Source: CAZISM01 sp964541895 (GTDB lineage: Bacteria > Zhuqueibacterota > Zhuqueibacteria > Residuimicrobiales > Residuimicrobiaceae). From it: a DNA stretch of 36,768 nt. The notes below the pieces were generated by a model that saw only the letters and a program-made list of their open reading frames with translations, was not told the DNA's origin and made no database searches. Of this stretch, positions 6,701-14,886 are shown one piece after another. Both the position numbers and the translations under genes were made by a program. The stretch covers positions 1 through 36,768 of the forward strand of contig CAZISM010000049.1 in NCBI GenBank assembly GCA_964541895.1, read 5' to 3'. The first letter of the stretch is position 1. Every line of letters starts with the position of its first letter.

Positions 6701-7151
6701 AGGACTTCCAAATGTTTAAATGCACCTCTTCCTTGCGGAGCCATGCATCGCTGATTAATTTGTGCAGCGCCAGATATGCGATTTTGCTTGCTGTCAGGTA
6801 CCAGCCGGCGTCATTTGGCAATTCCCTGAATGCGCTGCCGACAAGGATACATCCCTCCGACTCTTCAACTTTGTTGCCTATGTGAATATAGATGTACTCG
6901 AATCCTGGAACGTCCTGCAGCCAGATAATGGGATGATCACAGCCAAAGCGCTGGCAATAGTTTTCATAGACCTGACCTTCCCGGCGAGGCAGCAATTGAT
7001 ATTTTCCTAATGGGATACCGGTCTTTTTTTGTATTTTTTCAGCGCGCGGCGGATGCTCGAGCGAATAGAACACGGTGGGAACCGTATTGACCCGCAGCAT
7101 TCCGATTATGCCTGTGCTTCTCTGGTACATTCTTTCAATGCTTACGATCAT
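6690..7151 (-). CDS. DUF5675 family protein (153 aa)
   Basis: The sequence follows the DUF5675 pattern: an early '+....STGI.G.L.....FYSLE.P' segment, then 'GIPLGKYQLLPRREG' and 'PIIWLQDVPGFEYIYIHIGN..EESEGCILVG'. Members occur in phages, often of Bacteroidota, and have been suggested to act on the cell wall; this is not established. No signal peptide is present. The gene is coupled to the upstream T-type chaperone frame (4-bp overlap) and to the downstream membrane protein (11-bp overlap). The pair may form a second lysis locus or a tail-associated activity. Confidence 0.7.
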   Translation of the reverse strand: MIVSIERMYQRSTGIIGMLRVNTVPTVFYSLEHPPRAEKIQKKTGIPLGKYQLLPRREGQVYENYCQRFGCDHPIIWLQDVPGFEYIYIHIGNKVEESEGCILVGSAFRELPNDAGWYLTASKIAYLALHKLISDAWLRKEEVHLNIWKSYAK

Positions 7152-7477
7152 TGCTTTATCTTCTTTTTCGTCTCTTCGTTACGCAGGTGATTTATTTTGT
7201 TTCGCAGGAAGCTGAGCTTTTCGTAGAACAGGTCGCGCTCGAACTCTGAAACATGGTGCGGGTGATAATGGGCAAGCGCGAACTCGTAGCTGTTGGCCTC
7301 CATGCTCCAGAAAAAGTTCCAGGCCAGCACGTTGGCGGCCGCCAGGTTCACACGGTCTTCCATAAAACACATGCCGTCGCGCCGGCAGGGAGGTTTCGTT
7401 TTGTTTTTGGCGGCCTGATTCATGCATGCCGGGCAGTCGAAACCTTCGTAGCGGAAGAACTGCTCGGCATAGTCCAT
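7148..7477 (-). CDS. Tail assembly chaperone, T-type downstream frame (109 aa)
   Basis: This frame is entered either by its own ATG, which overlaps the TGA of the G-type gene, or by a -1 frameshift at 7480-7486, giving a G-T fusion of about 220 residues. The N-terminal part holds CPAC and CRRDGMC, a possible zinc site. The remainder is helical with a lysine-rich C-terminus. The position upstream of the tape measure fits the lambda G/GT arrangement, in which the fusion binds the tape measure during tail assembly. No homologue was recognised by sequence alone. Confidence 0.75.
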   Translation of the reverse strand: MDYAEQFFRYEGFDCPACMNQAAKNKTKPPCRRDGMCFMEDRVNLAAANVLAWNFFWSMEANSYEFALAHYHPHHVSEFERDLFYEKLSFLRNKINHLRNEETKKKIKQ

Positions 7478-7486
7478 CAGTTTTTT
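7425..7486 (-). promoter_or_regulatory. Programmed -1 frameshift signal in the tail chaperone pair
   Basis: The heptamer A AAA AAC (7486-7480) is in the correct phase of the upstream frame, immediately before its TGA. Nine bases later a stem starts: ATGCCGAGCAGT (7470-7459) pairs with ACTGCCCGGCAT (7436-7425), 11 of 12 bp, loop 22 nt. A slip by -1 leads directly into the downstream chaperone frame. Confidence 0.8.
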
Positions 7487-7815
7487 AGTTGCTTTTGGAC
7501 CTCGCTGTAATGATCGCCGTTGATGATGCGCTCGGTCAGCGCAGCGCGCACGCTGCCGGGCAGGTATTCGATCAGGTCCGTGCTGAACGGCACATCTTTT
7601 CCGTCCACGCTTTTGATGCCTTCCCAGCCGACCACATGGGTGGCCATGCCTTCGCGGCCCATGGCTTCGTTGTCTATCACGCCGTCGGCGGTGTGTTTCT
7701 CGCGCAGCAGGCGCGCTTCCATCGGGCTCATGCGGCGATAGAATACTTTGCTGGATCCGAATTTATAGGCCAGCTTTTCATCGGGCGAAATTAATACGAT
7801 GGCGTCATCTCTCAT
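7477..7815 (-). CDS. Tail assembly chaperone, G-type (112 aa)
   Basis: The gene lies between the tail-tube genes and the tape measure, the standard place for the G-type chaperone. The sequence includes 'FYRRMSPMEARLLREKH' and a C-terminal helix 'IINGDHYSEVQKQLKN', consistent with small helical chaperones that bind the tape measure protein. It ends on a slippery heptamer, so part of the product should be extended into the next frame. The ATG at 7815 is preceded by GAGGAG, eight to nine bases upstream. Confidence 0.8.
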   Translation of the reverse strand: MRDDAIVLISPDEKLAYKFGSSKVFYRRMSPMEARLLREKHTADGVIDNEAMGREGMATHVVGWEGIKSVDGKDVPFSTDLIEYLPGSVRAALTERIINGDHYSEVQKQLKN

Positions 7816-7838
7816 TGGCTTAGCTCCTCCTCTTTTTA

Positions 7839-9020
7839 TTAATCTACATCGGTGAGAAAATTCAGGTCATTGATATTGGCGATAACGATGTGGAATTCGT
7901 TGTTCTTTTTCAGCTGCATATTTTTATAATCAGCGTCGCCGGAAAACGGATCGCTGGCCGGTTTGTGACACTCGAACTGGTGCGAAGGCTTCAGCACCGT
8001 CGGGCCCTTGACCGAGTAATCCACCGTCTTTAAATAAAACGACGGCAGATAGACGTTGAACTTGTGAGCGCCGGACGTGAATTTTATCCACGCCTTCATT
8101 TCCTTGTCATTGTCCAGCTGGTCTATTAGATTGTCATTGGCATATCGCGCACAATCAAAACCGCCATAGACGCGGCGATGTGTCGATATCTGCGGCTCCA
8201 TGATGTAGAGGCCGCTGGCTGTGTCCTGAGAGAAATCGAGACCGCGCTCCAGCACCAGCTCGAATTTCGTGATGCCGATTTCCTGCCACGTCAATGTGGT
8301 GCCGTCCACCGTGCCGATTTTGAATTCGGCGTCGATCATGTTCAGGACCGGGCCCAGGTCGCCAATAGAATAGCCGCCGATGCCGCCGGGACCGTATGTG
8401 GATCCGTTGCCGCGATCGTGGTCCTGCGCCTGGCCGTCGAAGCGCATGGTGCAGGTGTTCATGTCGAAACTCAAAATCATCTTGTCCCAGAGCAGCGGCG
8501 CATAGCACCAGTCGGCAATACCTTTATCAACAACCAGGCTGCCGAAACGTACCTTGTCGTAGGTGCTCAGATAGGTGCCGCCGCCGGATCCGGATGGGAG
8601 GCGTTCGGCCGAGGTCCAGTCTTCTTCGCAAAGATTCTCGTCCAACTCCAGAAGATGGTAGTACACACCTCCTGAATATTCCGGCGAGCCGTGATACGTT
8701 GCGCCGGAGTCATTTGGATTTTCGAACCCCATTGCAGACAGAAGGGACGGATAAGAACAATAGTAATCCGCACGCACCGTCACCGATCCGCTGAACATCT
8801 TGGCCGTCATGGCCCCGGCATTCTTTCCGGCCATGGCCGCGAGTGTGCCGAAATCATCGCGCATGATCTGAGTGGTGAAAGACTCGTCGATGAGCCGCAG
8901 AATATCCAGCGCGGTCATGCCGGTGGTGATGGGCCAGGAGCAGCCGGCCGCCGGCCAGCTGGCCGTGCGCGGCCACGGCCGGAAAAACGCTTGCGATTTT
9001 ACGCCGATGGAGCTTGCCAT
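7839..9020 (-). CDS. Second tail-tube-like protein (393 aa)
   Basis: The protein resembles the preceding gene product in organisation: a 'GMTALD..RLIDE' start region, 'KFELVLERGLDFSQD.ASGLYIMEPQI.THRRV.GGFDCARY' and 'MKAWIKFTSGAHKFNVYLPSFYLKTVDY', which align with 'EFRLTLERNLVDPDHDSNSPTYCLEPDINGFRTVGLELTLSRY' and 'QAEVSFAITDHMFQLDIPQMYITD' of its neighbour. It is therefore a diverged paralogue of the tail tube. The first 35 residues are proline/alanine-rich and encoded by very GC-rich DNA. It might form a distinct part of the tube or a decorated subunit. Confidence 0.7.
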   Translation of the reverse strand: MASSIGVKSQAFFRPWPRTASWPAAGCSWPITTGMTALDILRLIDESFTTQIMRDDFGTLAAMAGKNAGAMTAKMFSGSVTVRADYYCSYPSLLSAMGFENPNDSGATYHGSPEYSGGVYYHLLELDENLCEEDWTSAERLPSGSGGGTYLSTYDKVRFGSLVVDKGIADWCYAPLLWDKMILSFDMNTCTMRFDGQAQDHDRGNGSTYGPGGIGGYSIGDLGPVLNMIDAEFKIGTVDGTTLTWQEIGITKFELVLERGLDFSQDTASGLYIMEPQISTHRRVYGGFDCARYANDNLIDQLDNDKEMKAWIKFTSGAHKFNVYLPSFYLKTVDYSVKGPTVLKPSHQFECHKPASDPFSGDADYKNMQLKKNNEFHIVIANINDLNFLTDVD

Positions 9021-9028
9021 TTTTGCAC

Positions 9029-9979
9029 CTAATAATAGATGATCTTGAATTCTTCACTGATGGTGGACATGGCCGAGTTATCCGTATTGCGATAACAGGC
9101 CAAAGTGATTTTCGGCCGGATAATACCGGGATTGTCCACCGGGTGCGGCGCATCCGTGATGTACATCTGCGGGATATCCAGCTGGAACATGTGATCGGTA
9201 ATCGCGAACGATACCTCAGCCTGAAGAGCGGTGTCGTTGTCCATCCAGTCGGCCCAGGTATCTGCCGAGTAGCGCGATAGCGTGAGCTCGAGGCCAACGG
9301 TCCGGAAGCCGTTGATGTCCGGCTCCAGGCAATAGGTCGGGCTGTTGCTGTCGTGATCCGGATCCACCAGGTTGCGCTCCAGAGTGAGCCGGAATTCCTG
9401 CACCGGCTGCACGTCGGATCCGCTCAGTGCATCACTCAGATCGCCCACCAGGAAACCGCCGCTGATGTCGCGAAAGCGCACGCGGGTGGTGCCGGTGTAC
9501 GACAGGGTTGGATGCGCTGTGGCCGATCTGGATAGATTCACGCAGATATGGCCGAACGTTATTTTAAGCGGCTCGTTGGCCTTGCCCTCGATGACCATGC
9601 GGTCTATTTTCGTAGTAGGCACGCGCCAGCGGGAAACGCCCTTGTCGAACTCCATGCGCAGGTAATTGCCGGTGGCATTGAGCTGATCGGTGAGCGTATA
9701 GATGCTGGTGGAATTGTATCCCATGGCCGCTTTGAGCATGGCCCCAAAATTGAAATAGTCCAGATCGTGCACGGTATCGCCGCGCACCACCAGGGGGCCC
9801 TGCAGGCTGGCCTGCTTGCCGGCCGCGCCGACGAGCGACTGCCAGTCGAACCTCTGCCAGTTTGCGACAATGTTTTCCGACACCAGCGGCACCGGGATAG
9901 TGACTGCAGAGTAAGCAGGGTTCCACGCCGCGATCGCGCCGACACCCATCTTTGTGAGAACACCAACCGAATTGCTCAT
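9029..9979 (-). CDS. Tail tube protein (316 aa)
   Basis: The protein is beta-rich and lies between the tail terminator and the chaperones. Residues include 'DTVHDLDYFNFGAMLKAAMG', 'RMEFDKGVSRWRVPTTKIDRMVIEGKANEPLKITFGHI' and the block shared with its downstream paralogue. This organisation fits long tail-tube proteins (Phage_tube-like families). The start was set at the ATG at 9979 because GAGGG lies four bases before it; the upstream in-frame start at 10021 lacks a ribosome binding site and lies inside the preceding gene. Confidence 0.75.
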   Translation of the reverse strand: MSNSVGVLTKMGVGAIAAWNPAYSAVTIPVPLVSENIVANWQRFDWQSLVGAAGKQASLQGPLVVRGDTVHDLDYFNFGAMLKAAMGYNSTSIYTLTDQLNATGNYLRMEFDKGVSRWRVPTTKIDRMVIEGKANEPLKITFGHICVNLSRSATAHPTLSYTGTTRVRFRDISGGFLVGDLSDALSGSDVQPVQEFRLTLERNLVDPDHDSNSPTYCLEPDINGFRTVGLELTLSRYSADTWADWMDNDTALQAEVSFAITDHMFQLDIPQMYITDAPHPVDNPGIIRPKITLACYRNTDNSAMSTISEEFKIIYY

Positions 9980-9986
9980 AATACCC

Positions 9987-10445
9987 TCAAGGATTTGTAA
10001 ACGTACCACGATAAAGGACATGGCCGGTGACTGCGGCTATGCCTATCTCGTTTTCCCAATCGTAATAATCTTCAACCTGCTCGATCACTGTTTCGTCAAC
10101 AACATCCGGTAAGCCCCGGCGATAATCGACGTACATGGCTTTGATGATATCTCCGACCATGCTTTCGATGGCGATTGACAGCAGGCCGGTGTCTTTGAGA
10201 TCCTTGGTCGTTTTCACATAGGCCAGGATCGTGAACTGCAGGTTGCTTTCAAACGTTTCGTTGCTGTCCAGATGCTGAATGTTGCTATTTCCTGGAATCA
10301 CACAAATGAACGGATACGACTTGACCTGGTCGTGCGCTTTGTATTTGCGCGTGGCCTTTTTGACCGTGTTTTCGTAGCCGCCGCTGGCGCTAATCGCTGC
10401 CAGGGTGGACACGATATTGCGGATTATTTTTTCCCTGATATACAT
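9987..10445 (-). CDS. Tail terminator/completion-like protein (152 aa)
   Basis: The pattern 'IREKIIRNIVSTLAAI', 'SYPFICVIPG', 'FTILAYVKTTKD....LLSIAIESMVGDIIKAMYVD' and a C-terminal strand fits tail terminator or neck proteins that cap the tail tube and join it to the head. It sits immediately before the tail tube gene, where terminators are encoded. Its start overlaps the stop of the FN3 gene by 1-4 bases. Confidence 0.65.
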   Translation of the reverse strand: MYIREKIIRNIVSTLAAISASGGYENTVKKATRKYKAHDQVKSYPFICVIPGNSNIQHLDSNETFESNLQFTILAYVKTTKDLKDTGLLSIAIESMVGDIIKAMYVDYRRGLPDVVDETVIEQVEDYYDWENEIGIAAVTGHVLYRGTFTNP

Positions 10446-10930
10446 CAGTTGTTCGGCCTCATGTTTCCTGGCATGCGCGGTGCGATAGTGTCGATGATGA
10501 TATACCAGCCGTTGTATGCGGCAGTCGGCATCAGCGAGGTATGCATCTGCGATGCGTTGCCGGCGTAATCGATCGCGACCACGCCAAAGGAGTACTTGCT
10601 GTTCTGCTGCAGTTTTCGGTAGGTGCAGCTGGTTTTCGGTTTGCCGGTGCTGGCGTCATCATACACGCTGCCGGCGTAAACATAGGCTGAATCGTTGCGG
10701 CTGACATAGAGCGCAAAACTGGCGACTCGCTCATCCTGACCGTTCACGTCCTTCCAGTCGTGGCTCCATGCCACGGCCAGGCTGTCTCCCTTTGTTCCAA
10801 GTACGATTTTTATTTGGCTGTTTGCCTGGGCGAAGAGACCGAGGAGCATAAAGATAATCGATCCACTGATCGCCAAAGCGCTCCTGAAATTTTTTTTCCA
10901 ACCGGTCCATAAGTATTTGTGCTTCTGCAT
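10445..10930 (-). CDS. Exported fibronectin type III domain protein (161 aa)
   Basis: Residues 16-38 form a hydrophobic signal sequence ending AQANS. Residues about 45-135 form an FN3-like fold: 'LAVAWSHDW....ERVASFALYVSRND.AYVYAGSVYDD', '.TCTYRKLQQNSKYSFGVVAIDYAGNAS'. The last part returns to 'IDTIAPRMPGN', typical of the start of another FN3 unit. FN3 domains on phage proteins commonly bind cell surfaces or carbohydrates. The gene interrupts the neck genes. Its first ~65 codons overlap another open frame (10731-10967). The start is uncertain because the ribosome binding site is poorly spaced. Confidence 0.7.
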   Translation of the reverse strand: MQKHKYLWTGWKKNFRSALAISGSIIFMLLGLFAQANSQIKIVLGTKGDSLAVAWSHDWKDVNGQDERVASFALYVSRNDSAYVYAGSVYDDASTGKPKTSCTYRKLQQNSKYSFGVVAIDYAGNASQMHTSLMPTAAYNGWYIIIDTIAPRMPGNMRPNN

Positions 10931-10954
10931 ATAATTTAGCGACCCTTCTTTTGC

Positions 10955-11476
10955 TTATTTTTCCCATTGGCGCGCAAACAGATTGCCTAACATCTCCGCG
11001 ATGCGCGGCTGTTCTTTGGCAGCCGCCGGCCGCAGGTATGGCCGCGCCGGCATGGTTACTTTTCGAACGCTGTGCCATGCGCCGTCGAACGTGCGGAAGC
11101 GCAGGTATTTCACGTTTTTTGCTTTGATCTCGCCGCCGTACTCGTGGATGGCGGCGTATTCGACGTTGCTGCCGAACTCGCCGATTATCTTGTCGCCGAC
11201 GACACGCACCTCGCGGTGCTGTTCGCTGGCCCCCACTCCACCCGGTCTGGCTCCGCCCTGGGGAGATAGCGATCGGATCAGCCTGGTGGACCTGGCTGTG
11301 AGTTTTGATTTGATCGGCGCGCCGCCGATCTTTCGCCAGTAGTCGGCCTGTGAACGGCTGCCGATCATGTCGAACGCCAGGTGCGCGCCCTGCTGCAGGG
11401 CCACCTTGATGTCGCGCGTGAATTTGGCGATGTGGGCTTGCAGTTGGCTGTCGTCAAATTTCAGGTATTCGCTCAC
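10955..11476 (-). CDS. HK97 gp10-like / virion morphogenesis neck protein (173 aa)
   Basis: The C-terminal half shows the family signature 'EFGSNVEYAAIHEYGG......KVTMPARPYLRPA', typical of HK97-gp10-like and Mu gpG-like morphogenesis proteins acting in head-tail joining. The N-terminal half is helical with basic residues. The GTG at 11476 overlaps the TGA of the connector gene; an alternative GTG lies three codons upstream at 11485. Confidence 0.8.
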   Translation of the reverse strand: MSEYLKFDDSQLQAHIAKFTRDIKVALQQGAHLAFDMIGSRSQADYWRKIGGAPIKSKLTARSTRLIRSLSPQGGARPGGVGASEQHREVRVVGDKIIGEFGSNVEYAAIHEYGGEIKAKNVKYLRFRTFDGAWHSVRKVTMPARPYLRPAAAKEQPRIAEMLGNLFARQWEK

Positions 11477-12063
11477 AGGTTCCACTTTCGATACTTGGCC
11501 AGCGCGTCTTTTATATCCGGCGAAATGAACGAATCTTTGTAGGTGATGCTGCCGCCGTCTGCACTGCGCGAGGACAGACCTTCGTTGCTTTCGCCCAGAG
11601 TGCTGTTTTTCCAGATGCGCATGGCCACGGTATACATGGCGTCTTCGATCACCTTGGGCAGCTCCGGAGGTCCTTCGATATCGGGATACAGCTCGTTGTC
11701 ATTGCTGTATCCGGCCCAATAGTCCACTTCGATGTTTTTGCGGCCGGAAGATGGCGCTGTTTCGAAAACCAGCATGCCTTCTTCTTCGTACAGATAGTAA
11801 TCCGTATCGACTTCCATTTCCGTATCATCAACGACCACACGGGATACCACCGCCACCGGGCAATACTTGAGATAGAACGATTTATTTTCTCCATCTCCAT
11901 CAAGATATTCCGTCGGCCGCTGCTGCAGCTCTAACGATCTGCGGAGATAGCTTTCGATGGCCGACTGGGCGCGATCAAGGATCCGCGTGATGCTCTCGTC
12001 CTGATCTTCATCAGTGGTATTGAGATAGTCTGACTTGAAAACGGCTGCCGTTAACAGGGCCAT
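11473..12063 (-). CDS. Head-tail connector protein, gp6-like (196 aa)
   Basis: The N-terminal helices 'DEDQDESITRILDRAQSAIESYLRRSLEL' and the following beta region '.YWAGY..DNELYPDIEGPPELPKVIEDAMYTVAMRIWKN' match the layout of gp6-like head-tail connector adaptors (helical ring below the portal). The gene is followed by gp10-like and terminator genes, the usual neck order. AGG lies seven bases before the ATG. Confidence 0.75.
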   Translation of the reverse strand: MALLTAAVFKSDYLNTTDEDQDESITRILDRAQSAIESYLRRSLELQQRPTEYLDGDGENKSFYLKYCPVAVVSRVVVDDTEMEVDTDYYLYEEEGMLVFETAPSSGRKNIEVDYWAGYSNDNELYPDIEGPPELPKVIEDAMYTVAMRIWKNSTLGESNEGLSSRSADGGSITYKDSFISPDIKDALAKYRKWNL

Positions 12064-12071
12064 GGTTTTGC

Positions 12072-13911
12072 CTAGTAATTGGTTGTTCCGATGCCCAGCA
12101 CCTTGATATAGTAGGCGCTGCCAAGACGGTTCTTAATGCGCACGTTGGATCCGTTATCGAGGAAACAGAGCTTGGTATCAGAGTCGATATTGCCGACGAC
12201 ATTTGTGCCGCTGATTACTGTGGCCTGGCCGGCGATGTCGATCGCAATGAGGCCGTACGCATTTGCGTTGCCGCCGTGCACCAGGAAGGTGCCGCAGATC
12301 CCGGAAGGCATATCATAGGTGGCGTCGTCTGCGATCTGCACATCAAGAGTGACGTTGCCGCCGGCGTCGACCTTCCAGTAGGGCGCGTTGGTGCTGGTGT
12401 TGCAGGCCAGCACATAATCGTTGGTGCCGCTTTTGGCCAGACGCACCCAAGCGGATCCATTGTAATACAGCACGTCGCCCGCCGCCTGCGAGGTGATCGA
12501 GATCTCGTCGCCGCCGATGGCGCTGCCGAGATAGGTCGTTGTCGCCGGCAGATCGCCGGCAACGTGCGTGTGGCTGGTATCGCTTTTGAAAATAAGGTCA
12601 TGCTGTGTTGCCAGCTTGGTCGTGTCCGGGCTAATAGTTACTGCTCCGGAGGATCCTCCGCCGGTGAGTCCGGCCGTGACGGTGACGCTTTCGATGTCGC
12701 CGGTCTCGGCGGTCAATGCTGTTGCCCAGCTTGCGGCCGATCCGTTGGTCTGCAAAAACTTGCCGTTGTTGCCTGTTTGCGATGGCAGCACCTGCGTGCT
12801 GGTGACGCTGTGCGGATTCGACGTGTTGCTGATGTGGCTCTGTATATTCGCATTGGCCGGCTCATAGGTGCCGGTGTGATTGTGGCTCGTGTTGCTCTTG
12901 AGCGACAGATCATATTTGGTTCCAAGCTTGTTGGTCGTGTCCGGGCTGATAGTGACTGCTCCGGAGGATCCGCCGCNNNNNNNNNNNNNNNNNNNNNNNN
13001 NNNNNNNNNNNNNNNNNNNNNNNNNNNNNNNNNNNNNNNNNNNNNNNNNNNNNNNNNNNNNNNNNNNNNNNNNNNNCGTAGGTGCCTGTGTGATTATGGC
13101 TCGTGTTGCTCTTGAGCGACAGATCATATTTGGTGCCAAGCTTGTTGGTCGTGTCCGGGCTGATAGTGACTGCTCCGGAGGATCCGCCGCCGGTCAACCC
13201 AGCGGTTACGGTGACGCTTTCAATGTCGCCGACCTCGACGAACGATGTCGATTGCCATGATGCTGCGCTGCCGTTTGTGTAGAGAAATTTTCCATTGTTG
13301 CCAGTTTGCGATGGCAGCACCTGAGTGCTGGTGACGCTGTGCGGATTCGACGTGTTGCTGATGTGCGACTGGATATTGGCGTTGGCCGGCTCGTAGGTGC
13401 CTGTGTGATTATGGCTCGTGTTGCTCTTGAGCGACAGATCATATTTTGTGCCAAGCTTGTTGGTCGTGTCCGGACTGATGGTGACCGCTCCGGAGGATCC
13501 GCCGCCGGTGAGACCGGTGGTGACGGTGACGCTCTCGATGTCGCCGGTCTCGGTGAGCGTTACTGTTTGCCACGTTGCCGAACTGCCGTTGGTCTGCAGG
13601 TATTTGCCATTGTTGCCGGTTTGCGACGGCAGCACCTGCGTGCTGGTGACGCTGTGCGGATTGCTGGTGCTGGACAGGTGCGACTGGATGTCCGCATCCG
13701 CCGGCTCGTAGACGCCGGTGTGAGTGTGTCCGGTGTCGCTCTTTGTGGCCAGCCGTGATTGCACATATGATTTTGTAGCGTCATAGTCGGTGGTGTCTGA
13801 CTTGCTCTGCTTGCTGGACACGTCGATGCGGCTGATGGTGCTGGTGCGCACCTTGATCTGGCCGAACGCGGCCGCAGAGATCAGCAGAAATACGAACGCG
13901 CGTCTGATCAT
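12072..13911 (-). CDS. Tail-fibre-like protein with signal peptide and 105-residue repeats
   Basis: Translation starts at ATG 13911, overlapping the previous stop (ATGA), with AGAGG eight bases upstream. The N-terminus is a Sec-type signal (RRAFVFLLISAAAFGQ). Then come at least four copies of a 105-residue repeat (315 bp) with HTHTG/HNHTG, 'EPA.A.IQSH', 'NPHSVTSTQVLPSQTGNNGKFL', 'GDIESVTVT.GLTGGGSSGAVTISPDTT'. The HxH motifs and 'GLTGGGSSG' are typical of trimeric tail fibres. The C-terminal ~200 residues look like a receptor-binding tip. The assembly is broken by 100 N within the third repeat. A signal peptide on a fibre protein is unexpected. Confidence 0.75.
12665..13743 (-). repeat. Tandem 315-bp repeats in the fibre gene
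   Basis: Unit boundaries at the KS(N/D)T codons fall at 13743, 13428 and 13113 (exactly 315 bp apart). The next visible one is at 12898. The last copy diverges near its end. From spacing, the third unit lacks 200 bp (or 200 plus multiples of 315), whereas only 100 N are shown. Confidence 0.85.
12977..13076. other. Assembly gap (100 N)
   Basis: A run of exactly 100 N is a placeholder. It lies inside the tandem repeat, breaks the reading frame, and must hide at least 200 bp if the 315-bp period is kept. Confidence 0.98.
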
Positions 13912-14270
13912 TTCCACTGCCTCTGTCTTTTATAGCCCGCGAACTGGATCCAGCCGGATCCGCTTGCCGACTTGAACTCTAACCTGGTGAGCGGAGTGCG
14001 AAACAGCACTTCAACCGGCTCACCCTCGCTGGCATAGTACCAGTCGCGATCAGCCCAGCTCACCGTGTCAGGCGCGCCAATTTTCAGCCAGCCATTACAG
14101 GAGATGAATTTTATCGTGCACTCCTCCCAGCGATAAAGGAAGGCCGAGTCGATGGCGGCCGTGGTGACGGCAACCGTGTCCACCCACGAATAGTATTGCG
14201 CGCCGGCGGTGCTGCTCAAGACCAGCAGCAGCAACAGCGCCAGCAGCGTGCTATTTATCATTTTTGCCAT
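13908..14270 (-). CDS. Small exported protein, AQYxW family copy 2 (120 aa)
   Basis: The start was set at the ATG at 14270 (AGGAA upstream). A signal peptide (STLLALLLLLVLSSTAGAQ) precedes the mature start YYSWVDTVAVTT.AIDSAF..RWEEC. The same arrangement occurs in the product of 16884-17216, so the two are paralogues. The mature part is a compact beta-rich domain with 'W...SEGEPVEVLF..PLTRLEFKSASGSGWI.FAGYK'. No function is known. It overlaps the preceding gene by 20 bp and the fibre start by four. Confidence 0.65.
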   Translation of the reverse strand: MAKMINSTLLALLLLLVLSSTAGAQYYSWVDTVAVTTAAIDSAFLYRWEECTIKFISCNGWLKIGAPDTVSWADRDWYYASEGEPVEVLFRTPLTRLEFKSASGSGWIQFAGYKRQRQWK

Positions 14271-14649
14271 TTGATGATTCCTGGGATTCTTTTTTGTAAC
14301 CGTTCTGACATGCCGATGTGAGCAAATTGATGATGCTGACATCAGCTTCTTTTTTGGGATCACATGTTATTTTGTGGCCTTTTTCGTCCAGCACTACAAT
14401 CACCTGTCCAGCCTTTTTCGCATCGATCAGCGCTGAAGTGACGCTCTTTTTGTAGTCGATCTCTGCGCCTTTGGCCAGCTGGGCAAATTCTTTGTCCAGC
14501 GCCGTGTATTTCTTTCCGTCCTGTACCATCGCCACCAGCTTTTTCTGTGACCGGAATTCGATGATACGCTTGCCAACCACCTCATGATTGGCATAGATCT
14601 GGCCCATGGCCAAAACCGGGATAAACAAAATCCAAAATATTTTCATCAT
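14251..14649 (-). CDS. Exported small protein, unknown function (132 aa)
   Basis: The N-terminus (MMKIFWILFIPVLAMGQ) is a short signal peptide. The mature part is lysine-rich and contains two cysteines (TCDPKKE, SACQNG) that could form a disulfide. The ATG at 14649 overlaps the TGA of the previous gene. No family was recognised. The signal and the neighbours suggest it acts in the periplasm or outside the cell. Confidence 0.6.
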   Translation of the reverse strand: MMKIFWILFIPVLAMGQIYANHEVVGKRIIEFRSQKKLVAMVQDGKKYTALDKEFAQLAKGAEIDYKKSVTSALIDAKKAGQVIVVLDEKGHKITCDPKKEADVSIINLLTSACQNGYKKESQESSNGKNDK

Positions 14650-14885
14650 ACCCATCTTTTTTTAATGATAAAAACCGCGACGCAGCCTGCTGCCATGTCG
14701 ATCCAGGTATCAAGCTTGCTAAACCAATATCCGAAATCTAAGCGTGTCCAGTCGCTGCATTCCCAGATCTCGATCCCGATAATCAGGCCAATCGCCCATT
14801 GCCACTTAAGGCCGGACCATTTTCCCAGCGTCAGGAAAATGGTAAAATGGGCAATCCACGATAACCAGTCTGGCATGATGGTCAT
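14646..14885 (-). CDS. YfiM/DUF2279-like small membrane protein (79 aa)
   Basis: The start at 14885 lies four bases beyond the stop of the LamG gene and overlaps it. Three hydrophobic stretches are visible. The pattern 'WIAHFTIFLTLGKW......WAIGLIIGIEIWECSDW......DTWIDMAAG' resembles YfiM-type membrane proteins found in phage genomes. Function is unknown. A longer in-frame upstream extension exists but lies inside the preceding gene. Confidence 0.6.
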   Translation of the reverse strand: MTIMPDWLSWIAHFTIFLTLGKWSGLKWQWAIGLIIGIEIWECSDWTRLDFGYWFSKLDTWIDMAAGCVAVFIIKKRWV

Positions 14886-14886
14886 A

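Noticed and set aside
8155..8675. Long open frames on both strands over the tail-tube genes
   Set aside because: Arginine- and histidine-rich products in GC-rich DNA opposite or out of frame with clear tail genes are typical shadow frames.
12665..13743. CRISPR-like or non-coding repeat array
   Set aside because: The repeats are 315 bp, multiples of three, without spacers, and encode HxH fibre repeats in one frame.
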